Shown here piece by piece: positions 33,706 through 43,790 of a stretch of 64,000 bases of DNA. How positions within the stretch are numbered: position 1 is the stretch's first letter; every line of letters starts with the position of its first letter. Origin of the DNA: Euborellia annulipes (taxonomy: Eukaryota > Arthropoda > Insecta > Dermaptera > Anisolabididae); NCBI GenBank assembly GCA_023213315.1, contig JAKCPI010016735.1, positions 62,001-126,000 of the forward strand. Direction: 5' to 3'. Both the position numbers and the translations under genes were made by a program. The notes under the pieces are model-generated. The model had not been told where the DNA came from. It did no database searches and saw only the letters and a list, made by a program, of their open reading frames with translations.

Positions 33706-34687
33706 GTCTTCATATCTAGTATATAAATAGAAGGATTCAAAAAAATTAGTTTTATTTTATTCCAAACGGATAAAGGCCTACTATCCCAGTTTATTTTGTT
33801 CCGTATAATAATTTTAAAATGTTAATAGCTGCATAAATCATCAAATCATAAAAAATTAATCTTTTATTTATAAGTTAATGAAAGTATTAATATTCCCTTA
33901 GGAATAATTTTATTTTTAATAAATTATATTTTTTCAGACAGATGTCAAAATAGCAAATAAATATACAGTTTTGTATGTGGTCAATATATTAAAATTAATT
34001 GGAATGAAAAAATTTGCCTATAATTTTACTTGGAGTAGAAATAATTTTTATAAAAATTTTTTTTATTAATAGTCTAATAATATGTGCACGCCAAAAATTT
34101 GTAGTTGAGTAAGTAGTGTAATAAAAGAGGAAGAGGGGGGGGGAGAGAAAGAGAAATTGAAATAAGCAAATATTTTTTGTAGGTGTAGATATTTAGAAAC
34201 CGGTTTATTTTTACCGTAAAAAGGGAAAAGAACTCAAAGAAAGAAAGAACAAGTTCCCCTTCAATAACACCTCCAACCAAGAAGAATATTTATTATTTTA
34301 CGAGAATCTATCTTCATCATTCTTTTACAAATAAATATAATAGCGCTACTTTTGTAAACATTTTACAGAAAAATTTTAATCAATTCTCTTTGAAAATTGT
34401 CAATTAATTATAACAAGGTTTCGCCCCTCAAAGAAAGAACAATGTTAGGCGAATTTATGATAATTTGTCATTCATTAATCATATAGTGTGTTTGGAGACA
34501 ATTTTATATAATAAATATATATTAGAGGGTAAATGTCATCAGCTAGATGCCAGTTTGTGATTGATGAATTTCCATAAAATCTAAAATCTATCCTATGGCT
34601 AGAGTTCGGAAATTCTTTATACTGATAGATTAGCCTATGTAAGAATCATTAAAAAAAAAATACCTGAGTTAGAAAAAAAAATCATTC
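33706..34687. other. AT-rich spacer
   Basis: A short G/GA-rich tract at 34128-34152; no gene. Confidence 0.5.
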
Positions 34688-35390
34688 TGTGGTTTTATGA
34701 AACCACGATGCAAGTGAAACTTTTTTTTCGGATCGTAGGCGTTTAACTGAACGAAAATTATTCAATTAAGGGTATTAAAATCGCGTTTTATTATCTTAAC
34801 TTAATAATTGGAAAATGGGAAATCAATAGATGCATGTTAAAAACTGAGAACAATATTTATTTAGTATTTGAATCATTTTAAATTATTTTAAAAATTATAT
34901 TTTATCAATTTAAAAATTGAATAATTAAATCTCACAATTATTTTTTTATAATTCGTCATATATATTAAATTTCAACTTTCGTATTTTTGTCGGTATGATG
35001 GTCATTGGTCGGTCAGATCGATCGGTCGACCAGTCTCGTCAGGGACTGATTTTTGGGGAGTAGAGAGGTGAAGGGCCTCCCACTCCCAAACATTGGGAAC
35101 CCGGGTTGATGGCTTCGAGGTAGATACCGGTACACATGGGTTGGTGCGTGTCAGCGTGCACGATGCACCAGGGGAAAACAACCGGGGAATTTTTTTTTTT
35201 TTTTTTTTTTGTAGGCTATTGAGGGTTTTTATGCCATAACCTTAGGCTTTTCCCTCAAATAAAAAAAAAAAAAACCTATTTTTGTCGTCATGACTTCTAG
35301 CTTCACGGCCTATGACGTCACGGCTTGTAACCCGACATGCTGATAGAAGAGCCAAAAAATTTGAGACCATCAAATAAAAGTTCCACTTTA
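34688..35390 (+). mobile_element. Family D element, copy 2
   Basis: Same ends as copy 1 (TGTGGTTTTATGAAACCAC, AAGTGAAACTTT; right end AAGTTCCACTTT) and same internal blocks. It lacks the 620-bp extra segment of copy 1 and has its own insertion at 34993. Confidence 0.72.
34993..35276 (+). mobile_element. Unclassified retroposon insertion (284 bp)
   Basis: GC-rich body (GAACCCGGGTTGATGG, GGTAGATACCGGTACAC, GTGCACGATGCACC), a T run of about 22, then CCCTCAAATAAAAAAAAA at the 3' end. Flanked by an exact 11-bp repeat TATTTTTGTCG (34982-34992 and 35277-35287). A3'-poly(A) retroposon is likely; source not recognised. Confidence 0.65.
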
Positions 35391-35984
35391 AAAAAATATT
35401 GGAGATCATTGAATTTTATTCGTAATTATTTCTTATTTACAGTTAACTTTCTTCTAAAAAAAAAAAATATCTAGAGTTTTGAATCTATTGTATTTGCTAA
35501 TATTTTCACAAAAGAATAAACATTAAATGATAAATGGTGATCAAATTAAGTAAGCTAAAAAATAAATAAATAAAAAAAAAAAAAGATGAGATGAGATAAC
35601 GTTAGAAATTACTTTTGAGTTAGAGAAATGTGATAAGAAAGCAAAAAAAAAAAGTTAAAGGAGAGAATATTTGTTTAAACTTTTTGCTTTTATAAATAAA
35701 AATGGGAAAGAATGTTTGATGTTTATTCGTATTGGAAAAGAAAATAGACTAAATGATTCATCATGTTATTATATGAATACACAGAGTAAAAGAGTGATTT
35801 TTTTTTAACCATAAGACTAATTACTCTCATTGCTCTTCTAGGGATGAATTCAGAGATGATTTTTATATGGATTTTTAATAATAAGTATTTTGAACTGTGT
35901 GTGGTCCCGCGATACTCCTGCAGGTAGCAGTCGAAGCCCTAGGGCTTTGAAGAGTACACTTTTAGAAAAAAATTAAATTAATGA
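35391..35984. other. AT-rich spacer
   Basis: No gene. 35895-35960 is GC-richer with CCTGCAGG and CCCTAGGGC palindromes. Confidence 0.45.
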
Positions 35985-36110
35985 TACTAGCTAGCCCGCC
36001 TTCGCCGTTCGAAGTTGTAAACCTGCTCTGTGAGATTCTTTACGCGAAAAAAATCAAAATCTGTCCGTTGGTTAGTAGCCGACCCCTAATCTAATTATAG
36101 TCATAAAAAT
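35985..36110 (+). mobile_element. Possible LINE 3'-UTR relic
   Basis: ACTAGCTAGCCCGCCTTCGC ... AAAATCTGTCCGTTGGTTAG resembles the 3' untranslated region common to RTE/CR1-type LINEs (CCCGGC..TTCG, AAAATCGGTCC). No terminal tail or duplication found. Confidence 0.35.
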
Positions 36111-36284
36111 ACTTTGAACAAAGAAAATGACAGGAATAAAAGTTTATAGTTCGTAATGTATTAATTGATATAAAAAAAGTTGTAGCTCATCCAAGGAAAA
36201 TCCCAGGAAATTCTAGTTTTTGGTGGTGGGATTGAGTGTGGGTGGATAGATTGAAAATAAGTAAACACAGGTTTCGGATAGGGT

Positions 36285-36315
36285 GGAGATCCTGGGTTCG
36301 ACTCCAGGGAGTCAT
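36285..36315 (+). repeat. Box-B relic of SINE G
   Basis: GGAGATCCTGGGTTCGACTC followed by CAGGGAG parallels the T-arm of the SINE-G heads at 45483 and 62392 (minus strand there). Confidence 0.4.
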
Positions 36316-36619
36316 GAAACACTTTATCCATCAGAAAAAAAAATATATTTACAAAAAATAAATTTAGATTAATTAATTTTTTAAGTGAATTTCAAAAATA
36401 TTATCTTTAAAGATTTTTAGGGCATATAATTTCAAATACACTTCCGTATAAGCGCCAAAATTTACGTAAAATAAAATTGTTCAAGGCGGCAAAAATTCCA
36501 TGTCTCTAAAAAAAAGGTAAAATAATTTTCACAGGGGGTGAAAAAAGGTAAAATGTTTATTTAAATAAAAAAAAAGTTAGTTAAAATCCCCTAAACATAG
36601 TGTTACCATAATTTATTGA

Positions 36620-36842
36620 GGCTAGACGGACAGACGACTTCCGGCTTCCGAAAAATCGGCTAAAAAGTACTAGGACTTTACTGATGCTACTTTTTCAGTT
36701 TTCTTTCGATTTTCTCAAAAGTCGCTCTAACTGTTTTGATTAAAATTCAAAACCGTTAGCGAATTTTGAGGTTCATTTACAATTGTACCTTTAAAGGTAA
36801 GAGAAAATTGTGTGCTGTGCGACCAATCACACCAGATTTTTT
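36620..36842 (+). mobile_element. HP element, copy 5 (internally deleted)
   Basis: AAAAATCGGCTAAAAAGTAC, TACTTTTTCAG, TTTCGATTTTCTCAAAAGTC, then jumps to the right half of H1 (GGTAAGAGAAAATTGTGTGC ... CACACCAGATTTTTT). Confidence 0.7.
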
Positions 36843-36925
36843 ACCTCTTATTGATATTACGAGATTTTCTCATTAATGATGTCTAAATGCTAAATAATTT
36901 TAAAAAAAATTTTAATTTGTTTAAG

Positions 36926-37015
36926 GTCTTTCGGCATCGGAGGCCATTTAGACCCCGTCCCTATTTATTTCAATTGAATGGTATCTAATTCAAACATTTG
37001 AAGTAGATCAGCTTC
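36926..37015 (-). repeat. SINE-C tail and hinge
   Basis: AAGGTCTTTCGGCATCGGAG, GCCATTTAGACCCCGTCCC, hinge TTTCAATTGAATGG. The head is missing. It lies about 80 bp past an H1. Confidence 0.65.
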
Positions 37016-37788
37016 TACGCATTGAAAAAATCGATTACTCTAATATTTTTATAGGTTATTTAACTAATATGGACATAAGGACCCTTTCCATTAGAATAAT
37101 TGATGGAATAAGTTTTTTTTTTTTTATTTTATTTTTACGAGCATCCAAATGGATTGAAGATATGTAGTCTTTAGTCTAATGCACGGAATATGAAATAGAG
37201 TCTGGGTAATAAATATAGCATTAAAAAAAAAAAAAAATTTAGTCTTTTCTTTTTTGAAATCTGGGGTTATATTCTGTAGATGTAAACAATTACATTCTTC
37301 TTTTTTTTTTTTAATTTAAGTCCGTCGGCTGCTACTTTGGAATTTACAATTATAATATTATTAGAAAAACTTCATTTCAGAGGCCATTCAGACAATAAAA
37401 TTATAATATATTAATATTTAAAATATTATTTTTTGTCTAGCCATCATTATTTATACCAATTAGTATGCGTTTAAGTTTTTACTCGAGAAGTTAGAGAATA
37501 GATTCTTCTAAAAATGAATTCAATACTTTCTCTCTATATATATTAACATATATAGAGTTAAGAAAAAGTTATATTCAACAGAACTTGATTTTTTTTGGAT
37601 GGGGAAAAGGGATTGAAAGGGGGGATGAGCACCAAAGAAAGTTTGAGATCTTTTTCTCATATTTCTTCTCATCTGACAATTCTCTATGATCTTTTTATTA
37701 ATTTTTTTTCTTTCTTCTATTATATTTTTTGATGATGAATCTTCGTGTATGTTTTTTACTTAACTCATTTTCATTAATTTTTTTTTTT
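37016..37788. other. AT-rich spacer with a solo H2 hairpin
   Basis: 37520-37570 is an isolated H2 (CAATACTTTCTCTCTATATA ... AGAGTTAAGAAAAAGTT). The rest holds poly(T)/poly(A) runs and no gene. Confidence 0.55.
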
Positions 37789-37905
37789 AAGTGAAACTTT
37801 TATTACATCGCCTGTAATTTTTTCGTCCATCTATAAGCATGTCGCGTTACAAGCAGTGACATGACGTCACTGGTGACCAGTGACTCACACCAGGTTTCTT
37901 TACTA
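37789..37905 (-). mobile_element. Family D end fused to an H1 remnant
   Basis: Minus strand GCTTGTAACGCGACATGCTT ... AAAGTTTCACTT matches the right end of family D; the plus-strand sequence continues as GTGACATGACGTCACTGGTG and ACTCACACCAGGTTTCTTT, like the outer arm of H1. Confidence 0.55.
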
Positions 37906-38129
37906 CACTCCGAGAGTGCTCTACTGTCGCTAGAGCTCTAGTGAAGGTATGGGCAGGATGGGAGGTCACCAATTAATTAGTGTCGTTTCGTTTGTTAATG
38001 AAAATATTTATATTTTCAGTTTTTTGAGAAATCTTTTAACTAGAAAGAAAGGAGCTCATCTATGAAATGCAAGTGGTCAAATTAGGAACTAAGGTGTTAT
38101 CGGCAACTAAATATATCTCGACACAAAAA

Positions 38130-38212
38130 AATCTGGTGTGACAAGCACGCAACTTCCTCTTGCCAAAGGGTAAGAGAAAGTTGTGTGCTGTGCAACCAGT
38201 CACACCAGATTT
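38130..38212 (+). repeat. Solo H1 hairpin
   Basis: ATCTGGTGTGACAAGCACGC ... TTGCCAAAGGGTAAGAG ... CAGTCACACCAGAT. Preceded by AACTAAATATATCTCGACAC, so it is a short HP copy. Stem nearly complete. Confidence 0.78.
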
Positions 38213-39419
38213 TTTATGGCACAAATGGCGGTTCACATGTTGGGAATTTTTTAATATAAAATTTCCATTAACGCAGATCTGAAACAACAAACTTGAGAAG
38301 CATCCGGTAGTCAACAACCTTATAACGAGATATCATTATAAGTATCCATCCAGGTGGTCATAGTTGAAGAAAAAAAAATTGTAAAACTATTTTAATAACC
38401 AAAGACAAAAGATGAAAAAATTATATATAAATTTCTTCTTGTATTTCTTAATTAAAGTTGCCTATAATAAAATCTTAAAATAGAGAAAATGGATTATAAC
38501 AAGATCAGCAATATCGGAAAATAACTATTTTTTTCTTAATTAAGATGTAATTGATAAATAATTAATTTCAATTAGAAAAAAATTATAATTTCTTAGAAGA
38601 TAGTAAATTAAAGAGTGGAATTTTTATTTATATAATAAACGAGAAGTGTATTTTCTTTTGAAGTCTGTCGGTAGCAAAAAAAGAAATAAATAAAAGGGAA
38701 TAAGAAGACGAGAAGAAAAGATACAAGTGCAGCCTGCATTGCATCAGGTCCTGTGAAACAATGCGAGCACTTGGAGAGGGTCTATTTTATTACTGCACCG
38801 GCTAATAGATGTTCCAAAGGACCATTCTATAATTCTAAACGAAGAAAATCACTTGACCAAATACGAGATAAGTTATTCCTTGCAGAATGTCGATTGCAGC
38901 TAATAATAATAGAAATACATGTTTTCTTTGTTTTAAGCCTCATCTAAACGTGCAATGCATAAATGATTTGGCATCTGAAGAAAAACTCAATAATGCCGTT
39001 CTTTTTATGATAATTTTTAGTGCATAAATTATTAATACTTAATTACGAATAATTCATTAAAATCAAAGTTATTGACGCTTGCTAATTCAATTTACTATAA
39101 AAGAATTTAAATAACACATGAGGAATGCATAATTTAAGTAAATATCAACAATTTTATCTAATAATTGTACATTTTCTAACAATTAACATGCCCTGACCAA
39201 ATGTAAAAGTCAAGAAGACAAGTAACATCAATGGATTTTTGTATCAATTGTTGCTGAAGGATGTATCAAGTGAGGAATTGATTTTTTTTTTTTTTGTAGC
39301 TAAGAAAAAGCGAACGAAATTTTATTCACTCCATTGTATAGCCTATATGAGGGAAAATAATATTTATATCGCCACAATTTGATGAGCTATATCTATTCCA
39401 ACTGTATGCAAAAATAAAA
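38213..39419. other. AT-rich spacer
   Basis: A 64-codon plus frame at 38753-38947 (ATG start, C/R-rich) lies in a slightly GC-richer patch, without a recognised domain or convincing splice sites. Otherwise nothing. Confidence 0.4.
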
Positions 39420-39950
39420 AATCTGCCGTGATTGGTCACACAGCAAACAACTTTCTATACCTTTGGTAATTGAAAGTTATGTATTGTGTTTGTCATACTA
39501 GTGTAGACATATATTTAGTTTCCGGCAGTAGATTAGAATTCAAGATGTAAACATAGAAAAATATTTACATTTTTACTTTCTCTTACCCTATATATGAAAT
39601 ATATATAGAGAGAAAGTATTGCGATCATGTCAAAAATTCGACGTTTTCAATGGATATACATGTTTTGAGGTCTCCTGAGTCCATAAATCAACTATTTTTT
39701 ATTTAGATGCTCTTTAAAATGTATATTCTCATTTTTGCCGTTGAAATCTTCTGAAGACCACTTTACTCTTGTTATTCATAGGAAAGATAGGAGAAATGGT
39801 TGCCATGGTAACAGAATTTAAATCTTTTTTCTTTTTGGATTAAAATTCATATAAATCAATTATTATTTAGATGCCCTTTTACAAAGTATATTAGTAGACC
39901 TAATGTTTTGTGAAAATTGTTTGAAGTACACTTTGATGATATAATTCAGT
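39420..39950. mobile_element. HP elements, copies 6a/6b in opposite orientation
   Basis: 39420-39502 is a worn H1 and 39503-39567 the adjoining block read toward the minus orientation (ATATTTAGTTTCCGGCAG). From 39568 a plus-orientation copy begins with a complete H2 and runs through AAATGTATATTCTCATTTTT and the X-box-like GTTGCCATGGTAAC (39799-39812), with a second partial repeat of the AGATGC..TTT block to about 39950. The two are fused head to head. Confidence 0.75.
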
Positions 39951-40101
39951 TTTTTTCAAATTCACTTTCCGGCTCTTCCTTCCATAGAGACAATGTTAAA
40001 TCCCAATGGAGATTTGCATGTTAATTTAGATTCAAAGGGGGGTCCCCTTTTGAACTTTTGACGTATTTAAAAAAATTTTTTCCAATTCTTATGAAATTTT
40101 G

Positions 40102-40356
40102 CAGGGGCGTATATAAGGGGGGGCCGAGGGCCCCCCCCCCGAAATTTCCCAAACACATATACATATATAGGGATGTACAGACATCAGCTCAACAAATTTT
40201 TCCGCAAGATGGAAAACTTTGGTTCCACAAAAGAAAAAATGTTCCGCAAAAAATTTCGTGTGAAAAAAAATGTATTATAGTTTTTAAAAAAAAATTTTCC
40301 GCAGAAAAATTTTTTGAGTTCAAGCCCCCCGAAAAAAATTTCTATATACGCCCCTG
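40102..40356. mobile_element. Non-autonomous hAT element (255 bp)
   Basis: Ends CAGGGGCGTATATA / TATATACGCCCCTG are perfect inverted repeats. The 8-bp duplication AAATTTTG is exact (40094-40101 and 40357-40364). A G/C-rich subterminal block (GGGGGGGCC, GGGCCCCCCC) is typical. The 99-codon frame at 40058-40357 is a by-product of the element, not a gene. Confidence 0.93.
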
Positions 40357-40445
40357 AAATTTTGTATTTATTTAGGATTCTCCATTGTGTATAAAATATC
40401 CAAATATGAGATTAAAATTTTGAAAAATAACCATAGTTTTAGCCC

Positions 40446-40600
40446 CAATAGATATTATAAAATAATAACTGTTATCGTCAAAGTCTTGAATGGCCTAAAT
40501 TGCCGAAAAGACTGTGGGCATGTGTGTGTGAGTGTGTGTGTGAATGAGAAAAAAGTGTGAGTGTTAAAAAAAAAGTGTAAAAAAAAAAAAAAAAAAAAAC
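40446..40600 (+). repeat. SINE-B tail with long poly(A)
   Basis: AACTGTTATCGTCAAAGTCT, TGAATGGCCTAAATTGCCGA, AAAGACTGTG, a (TG)n-like stretch, GAATGAGAAAAAAGTGTGAG, TGTT and an A run of about 20. 5'-truncated near the hinge. Confidence 0.8.
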
Positions 40601-40840
40601 AGTTTATTTCAAGCAGTCAACATTTAAAAAGCAAGTTTAAAACTAAGGTTTATTTTATTTCAAAATTAATTATTTTAAGAAAAGTAGATAGTAGAAGAGA
40701 ATCTGATTACATTTAATAAGTAAGATTAATTAAATAATCTATTGATTTTAATATCAACATATCTTGACTTTCTTTTTATTTAACAGGGCATTCAAAACAA
40801 CGAATCATTTATAGCAACATCGAACGAACAGTAAATAATT

Positions 40841-40890
40841 GCAATACTTTCTCTCTATATATATTTCATATATATGGTAAGAGAAAGTAA
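40841..40890. repeat. Solo H2 hairpin
   Basis: GCAATACTTTCTCTCTATAT ... ATATGGTAAGAGAAAGTAAA without any HP body on either side. Confidence 0.75.
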
Positions 40891-41152
40891 AAGTTCAATA
40901 TAGGCCTATTTAAAAGAGTAGAAATAATATTCCCTAAAGAACGAGAATCATTTAAGGTGTACAGTATTAATTTTCTTTCCCTTTGATTTATTCCTCGAGC
41001 AGAAAGAGAGGGAAACTGCGAGTGCAAGTGAGAGAGAAAATCATCTATTTTGAACACAAACCGGTTTGCTGTCTGGAAGTCAAACAATCAACTCACGCTG
41101 TGTTTCTCAGAAGCAAATTTTTTTTTATTTTATTTTTTTCTCAGAAGCAATT

Positions 41153-41432
41153 TTTTTTTTTTTTTTTTTTATAAAAAAAACATTCACCACTTTTTCTCAT
41201 TCACACTCACACTCACACACACATTCACACTGTCTTTTCGGCAGCTCAGGCCATATAAGACATTTACGATAACCGTTATTTATGAATTTATATATATTAG
41301 GGTCCAGGCATTTTTATTTAAGCCATCTGGTATCCAGATGGCTTAAATAAAATCATCAGACTGCCTGGGGTCCGAACCCGCGACGTTTGGTATATGAGGT
41401 TAGCACGCTAACCTCTACACCACGCCCGTGGG
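41153..41432 (-). repeat. SINE B, full-length reference copy (280 bp)
   Basis: Minus strand: head GCCCACGGGCGTGGTGTAGA with box A TGGTGTAGAGG, AGCGTGCTAACCTCATATAC, box B GGTTCGGACCCC, hinge palindrome (AAGCCATCTGG / CCAGATGGCTT around ATA), GGACCCTAATATATA, tail ATGGCCTGAGCTGCCGAAAA, a TG-rich segment and a terminal A run. Exact 13-bp duplication CTCAGAAGCAATT at 41140-41152 and 41433-41445. A tRNA-derived, polymerase III-type non-autonomous retroposon mobilised by a LINE. Confidence 0.93.
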
Positions 41433-41533
41433 CTCAGAAGCAATTAAAAATCAATAAAATTAAAAAATATTTTATTCCCTAAACTGAAAACATCGGCTCA
41501 ATCAAAAAAAATATGGGGATTGACTTCCCCTAG

Positions 41534-42402
41534 ACTTTCTCGTATATTCTTTTGGAATTACGTCTGGGGTGTGTGTAAACACGATTGCTTAAAAACCAAA
41601 GCAGCTAGATCGATGAAATTTGGTATATGCCCTTACATAAAATTGTAGATTTCTATCAACTTTTGGAGTAAATACGTCACTTGGAAGTAGTACTTTACTT
41701 AAAAAGTTTTTTCAAAAATTTGAAATTTTCAATTTTTTTTGTTATATTATGATAAAATACTCTATTTTAAAAAGTTTTTATTTTGACATTTTTTGAAAAC
41801 TGAATAGTTTTTGAAATAATCACAGAAGAAATAGAAAACTTTCGTTAATTTTGATAAAAATCAAAAAAATCATACAGGTGTCATAAAAAAGGGTAAATAT
41901 AAACAAATTCATTTGTTTCACAAATTCATTTGTTTATATTTGCCCTTTTTTTAATGACACCTGTATGATTTTGTTTTGATTTTCTATCAAAATTAACGAA
42001 AGTTTTCTATTTCTTCTGTGATTATTTCAAAAACTATTCAGTTTTCAAAAAAATGTCAAAGAATAAAAACTTTTAAAATAAGTATTTTTATCATAATATA
42101 ACAAAAAAATTGAAAATTTCAAAATTTTTTGAAAAAACTTTTTAAGTAAAGTACTACTTCCAAGTGACGTATTTACTCCAAAAGTTGATAGAAATCTACA
42201 ATTTTAGTGTAAGGGGCATATACCAAATTTCATCGATCTAGCTGCTTTGGTTTTTAAGCAATCGTGTTTACACACACACACACACACACACACAGACATA
42301 ATGCCAAAAATGGTATTTTTGGACTCAGGGAGGTCTAAAACGTGAAGAAACATCAAAATCTCGAAGTCGAATTTTTTTACGATTTTCTCTATACGAGAAA
42401 GT
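41534..42402. mobile_element. Giant palindrome related to HP (869 bp)
   Basis: Ends ACTTTCTCGTATA / TATACGAGAAAGT. From TAAACACGATTGCTTAAAAA (41575) inward to AAACAAATTCATTTG near 41912 the left arm matches the complement of the right arm with only scattered single-base differences and short indels, about 340 bp per arm around a spacer of a few bases. The right arm has (AC)n (42270-42294) and a 75-bp segment (CCAAAAATGGTATTTTTGGA, TCTAAAACGTGAAGAAACAT, CATCAAAATCTCGAAGTCGA) missing from the left arm; that segment parallels HP blocks. No protein frame. Transcripts would fold into a very long hairpin. Confidence 0.92.
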
Positions 42403-42466
42403 AAAAAAATTGTTTTTAATATAATAAAATAACTTCTTGATTTCATACTTACATTTTACAGTATAT

Positions 42467-43072
42467 TTTTACTTTCTCCTACCCAATATATGAAATATAT
42501 ATAGAGAGAAAGTATTGTGATCATGATACAGGGTACATGTACATGGGTCCCGCAAATTGGTACTTTTGGACATTTTTAAGCATGAAGGAATTGAGCTATG
42601 AGGCTGAAATTTTATATTTAAGTTAAACACCCCCCGGGACCGTAAAAATAAGCTTTTAATCAAAATCGGCCAAAGAGTACTAGTACTTTACTGATGTACT
42701 TTTTCACTTTTTTCGATTTTCTCAAAATTCGCTCTAACGATTTTGATTAAAATTCAAAAATCAATTATTTTTTAGATGCTCTTTCAAATGTATATTCTCG
42801 TTTTGCCCTCAAAATTGTTTGAAGCACACTTTACTCTTGTACTTCATAGGAAAGATAGGAGAAATGGTTTCCATGGTAACAAAATATAATAATTTCCCAT
42901 ACTTATAAATTTTACATCTTTAATTCTAATAGGCCTATATGTATATATGTATATCTATGGAAACTAAATATATCTCGACCCAAAAAATCTGGTGTGACAA
43001 GCACAGAACACAACTTTCAAATACCGAAAGTAAGAGAAAGTTGTGTGCTCTGCGACCGGTCACACCAAATTT
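42467..43072 (+). mobile_element. HP element, copy 7 (H2 to H1)
   Basis: Complete H2, then GATACAGGGTACATGTACAT in place of part of the usual block, AAGCATGAAGGAATTGAGCT, AGTACTAGTACTTTACTGAT, AAATGTATATTCTCGTTTTG, X-box-like GTTTCCATGGTAAC (42867-42880), GAAACTAAATATATCTCGAC and a complete H1 (42986-43070). Confidence 0.88.
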
Positions 43073-43164
43073 TTTAATAATGTGGTTGTGGCTGTTGAGT
43101 TGTGTCAAAGAAAGATTGCAAAAGCAAAGACTGGCGGTCAAATTTTTGTCTTGCAAGATCTCTC

Positions 43165-43335
43165 ACCTGCTGAGCATCATTACACATAGGCCTAATGCAA
43201 AAAAATATATATACTTTCTTGACACTTATTTGGTCCTGAAGATGGCCTCTATCGAGCCCAAAACGTCGACCCAATAAAATATTTAAAGAAAAAAAATTTG
43301 GCTGCTAGTTTCTGCTCTTGCAACTCTTCCTTGAT
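43165..43335 (+). mobile_element. Penelope-like element 3' end
   Basis: CCTGAAGATGGCCTCTATCG, AGCCCAAAACGTCGACCC and AATAAAATATTT closely match the 3' ends of Penelope-like elements (CCTGAAGATGGCCT..GAGGCCGAAACGTCGACC). The CTGAAGA - stem - AAAAC order recalls their hammerhead motif, with one stem mismatch and G to A in the GAAAC core. The body is missing. It separates two oppositely oriented HP copies. Confidence 0.55.
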
Positions 43336-43790
43336 ATTTACATTTTGTTATGATGACAACTATCTCTCCTAACTTTCGTAGGAAATACAAGAGTATAGTG
43401 TGCTTCAATCAATTTTGAGGTCAAAATGAGAATATACATTTTAAAGAGAATAAAAAATACAGTAGAAACAATAATTTATTTATGAATTTTAATCAAAATT
43501 AAGAGAGAAATTCGAATAAAACAAAAAAATTACTTTAGTAAAGTAAAGCACTCTTTGTCTTTTATTTAAAAGTTTATTTTCGCGCACCACGGACTTAAAT
43601 ATAAAATTTCAACCACCTAGCTCATTGCTTTATTTTAACACACACAGGCAGACATTCCATCTTGAGGAGCCCACCTTTTTGAACTCAGAACGTTTATTTC
43701 CTTCAAAATCTCGACATCGAATTTTTGACATGAATGCAATGTTTTCTCTCTTTATACTAACATATAAAAGTATGATAAAGAAATAATAGC
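43336..43790 (-). mobile_element. HP element, copy 8
   Basis: ATTTACATTTTGTTATGATG, AAATGAGAATATACATTTTA, TTAAATATAAAATTTCAACC, ACACACACAGGCAGACATTC, CAAAATCTCGACATCGAATT and a decayed H2 (43735-43790). It faces copy 7, giving an inverted pair around H1 and the Penelope-like scrap. Confidence 0.75.

Noticed and set aside
38753..38947. 64-codon cysteine/arginine-containing frame as an exon
   Set aside because: Acceptor and donor signals are not convincing and no domain is recognised.
40058..40357. 99-codon plus-strand frame (RGVYKGGPRAPPP-like)
   Set aside because: It lies almost entirely inside the hAT element 40102-40356 and is generated by its terminal and subterminal repeats.
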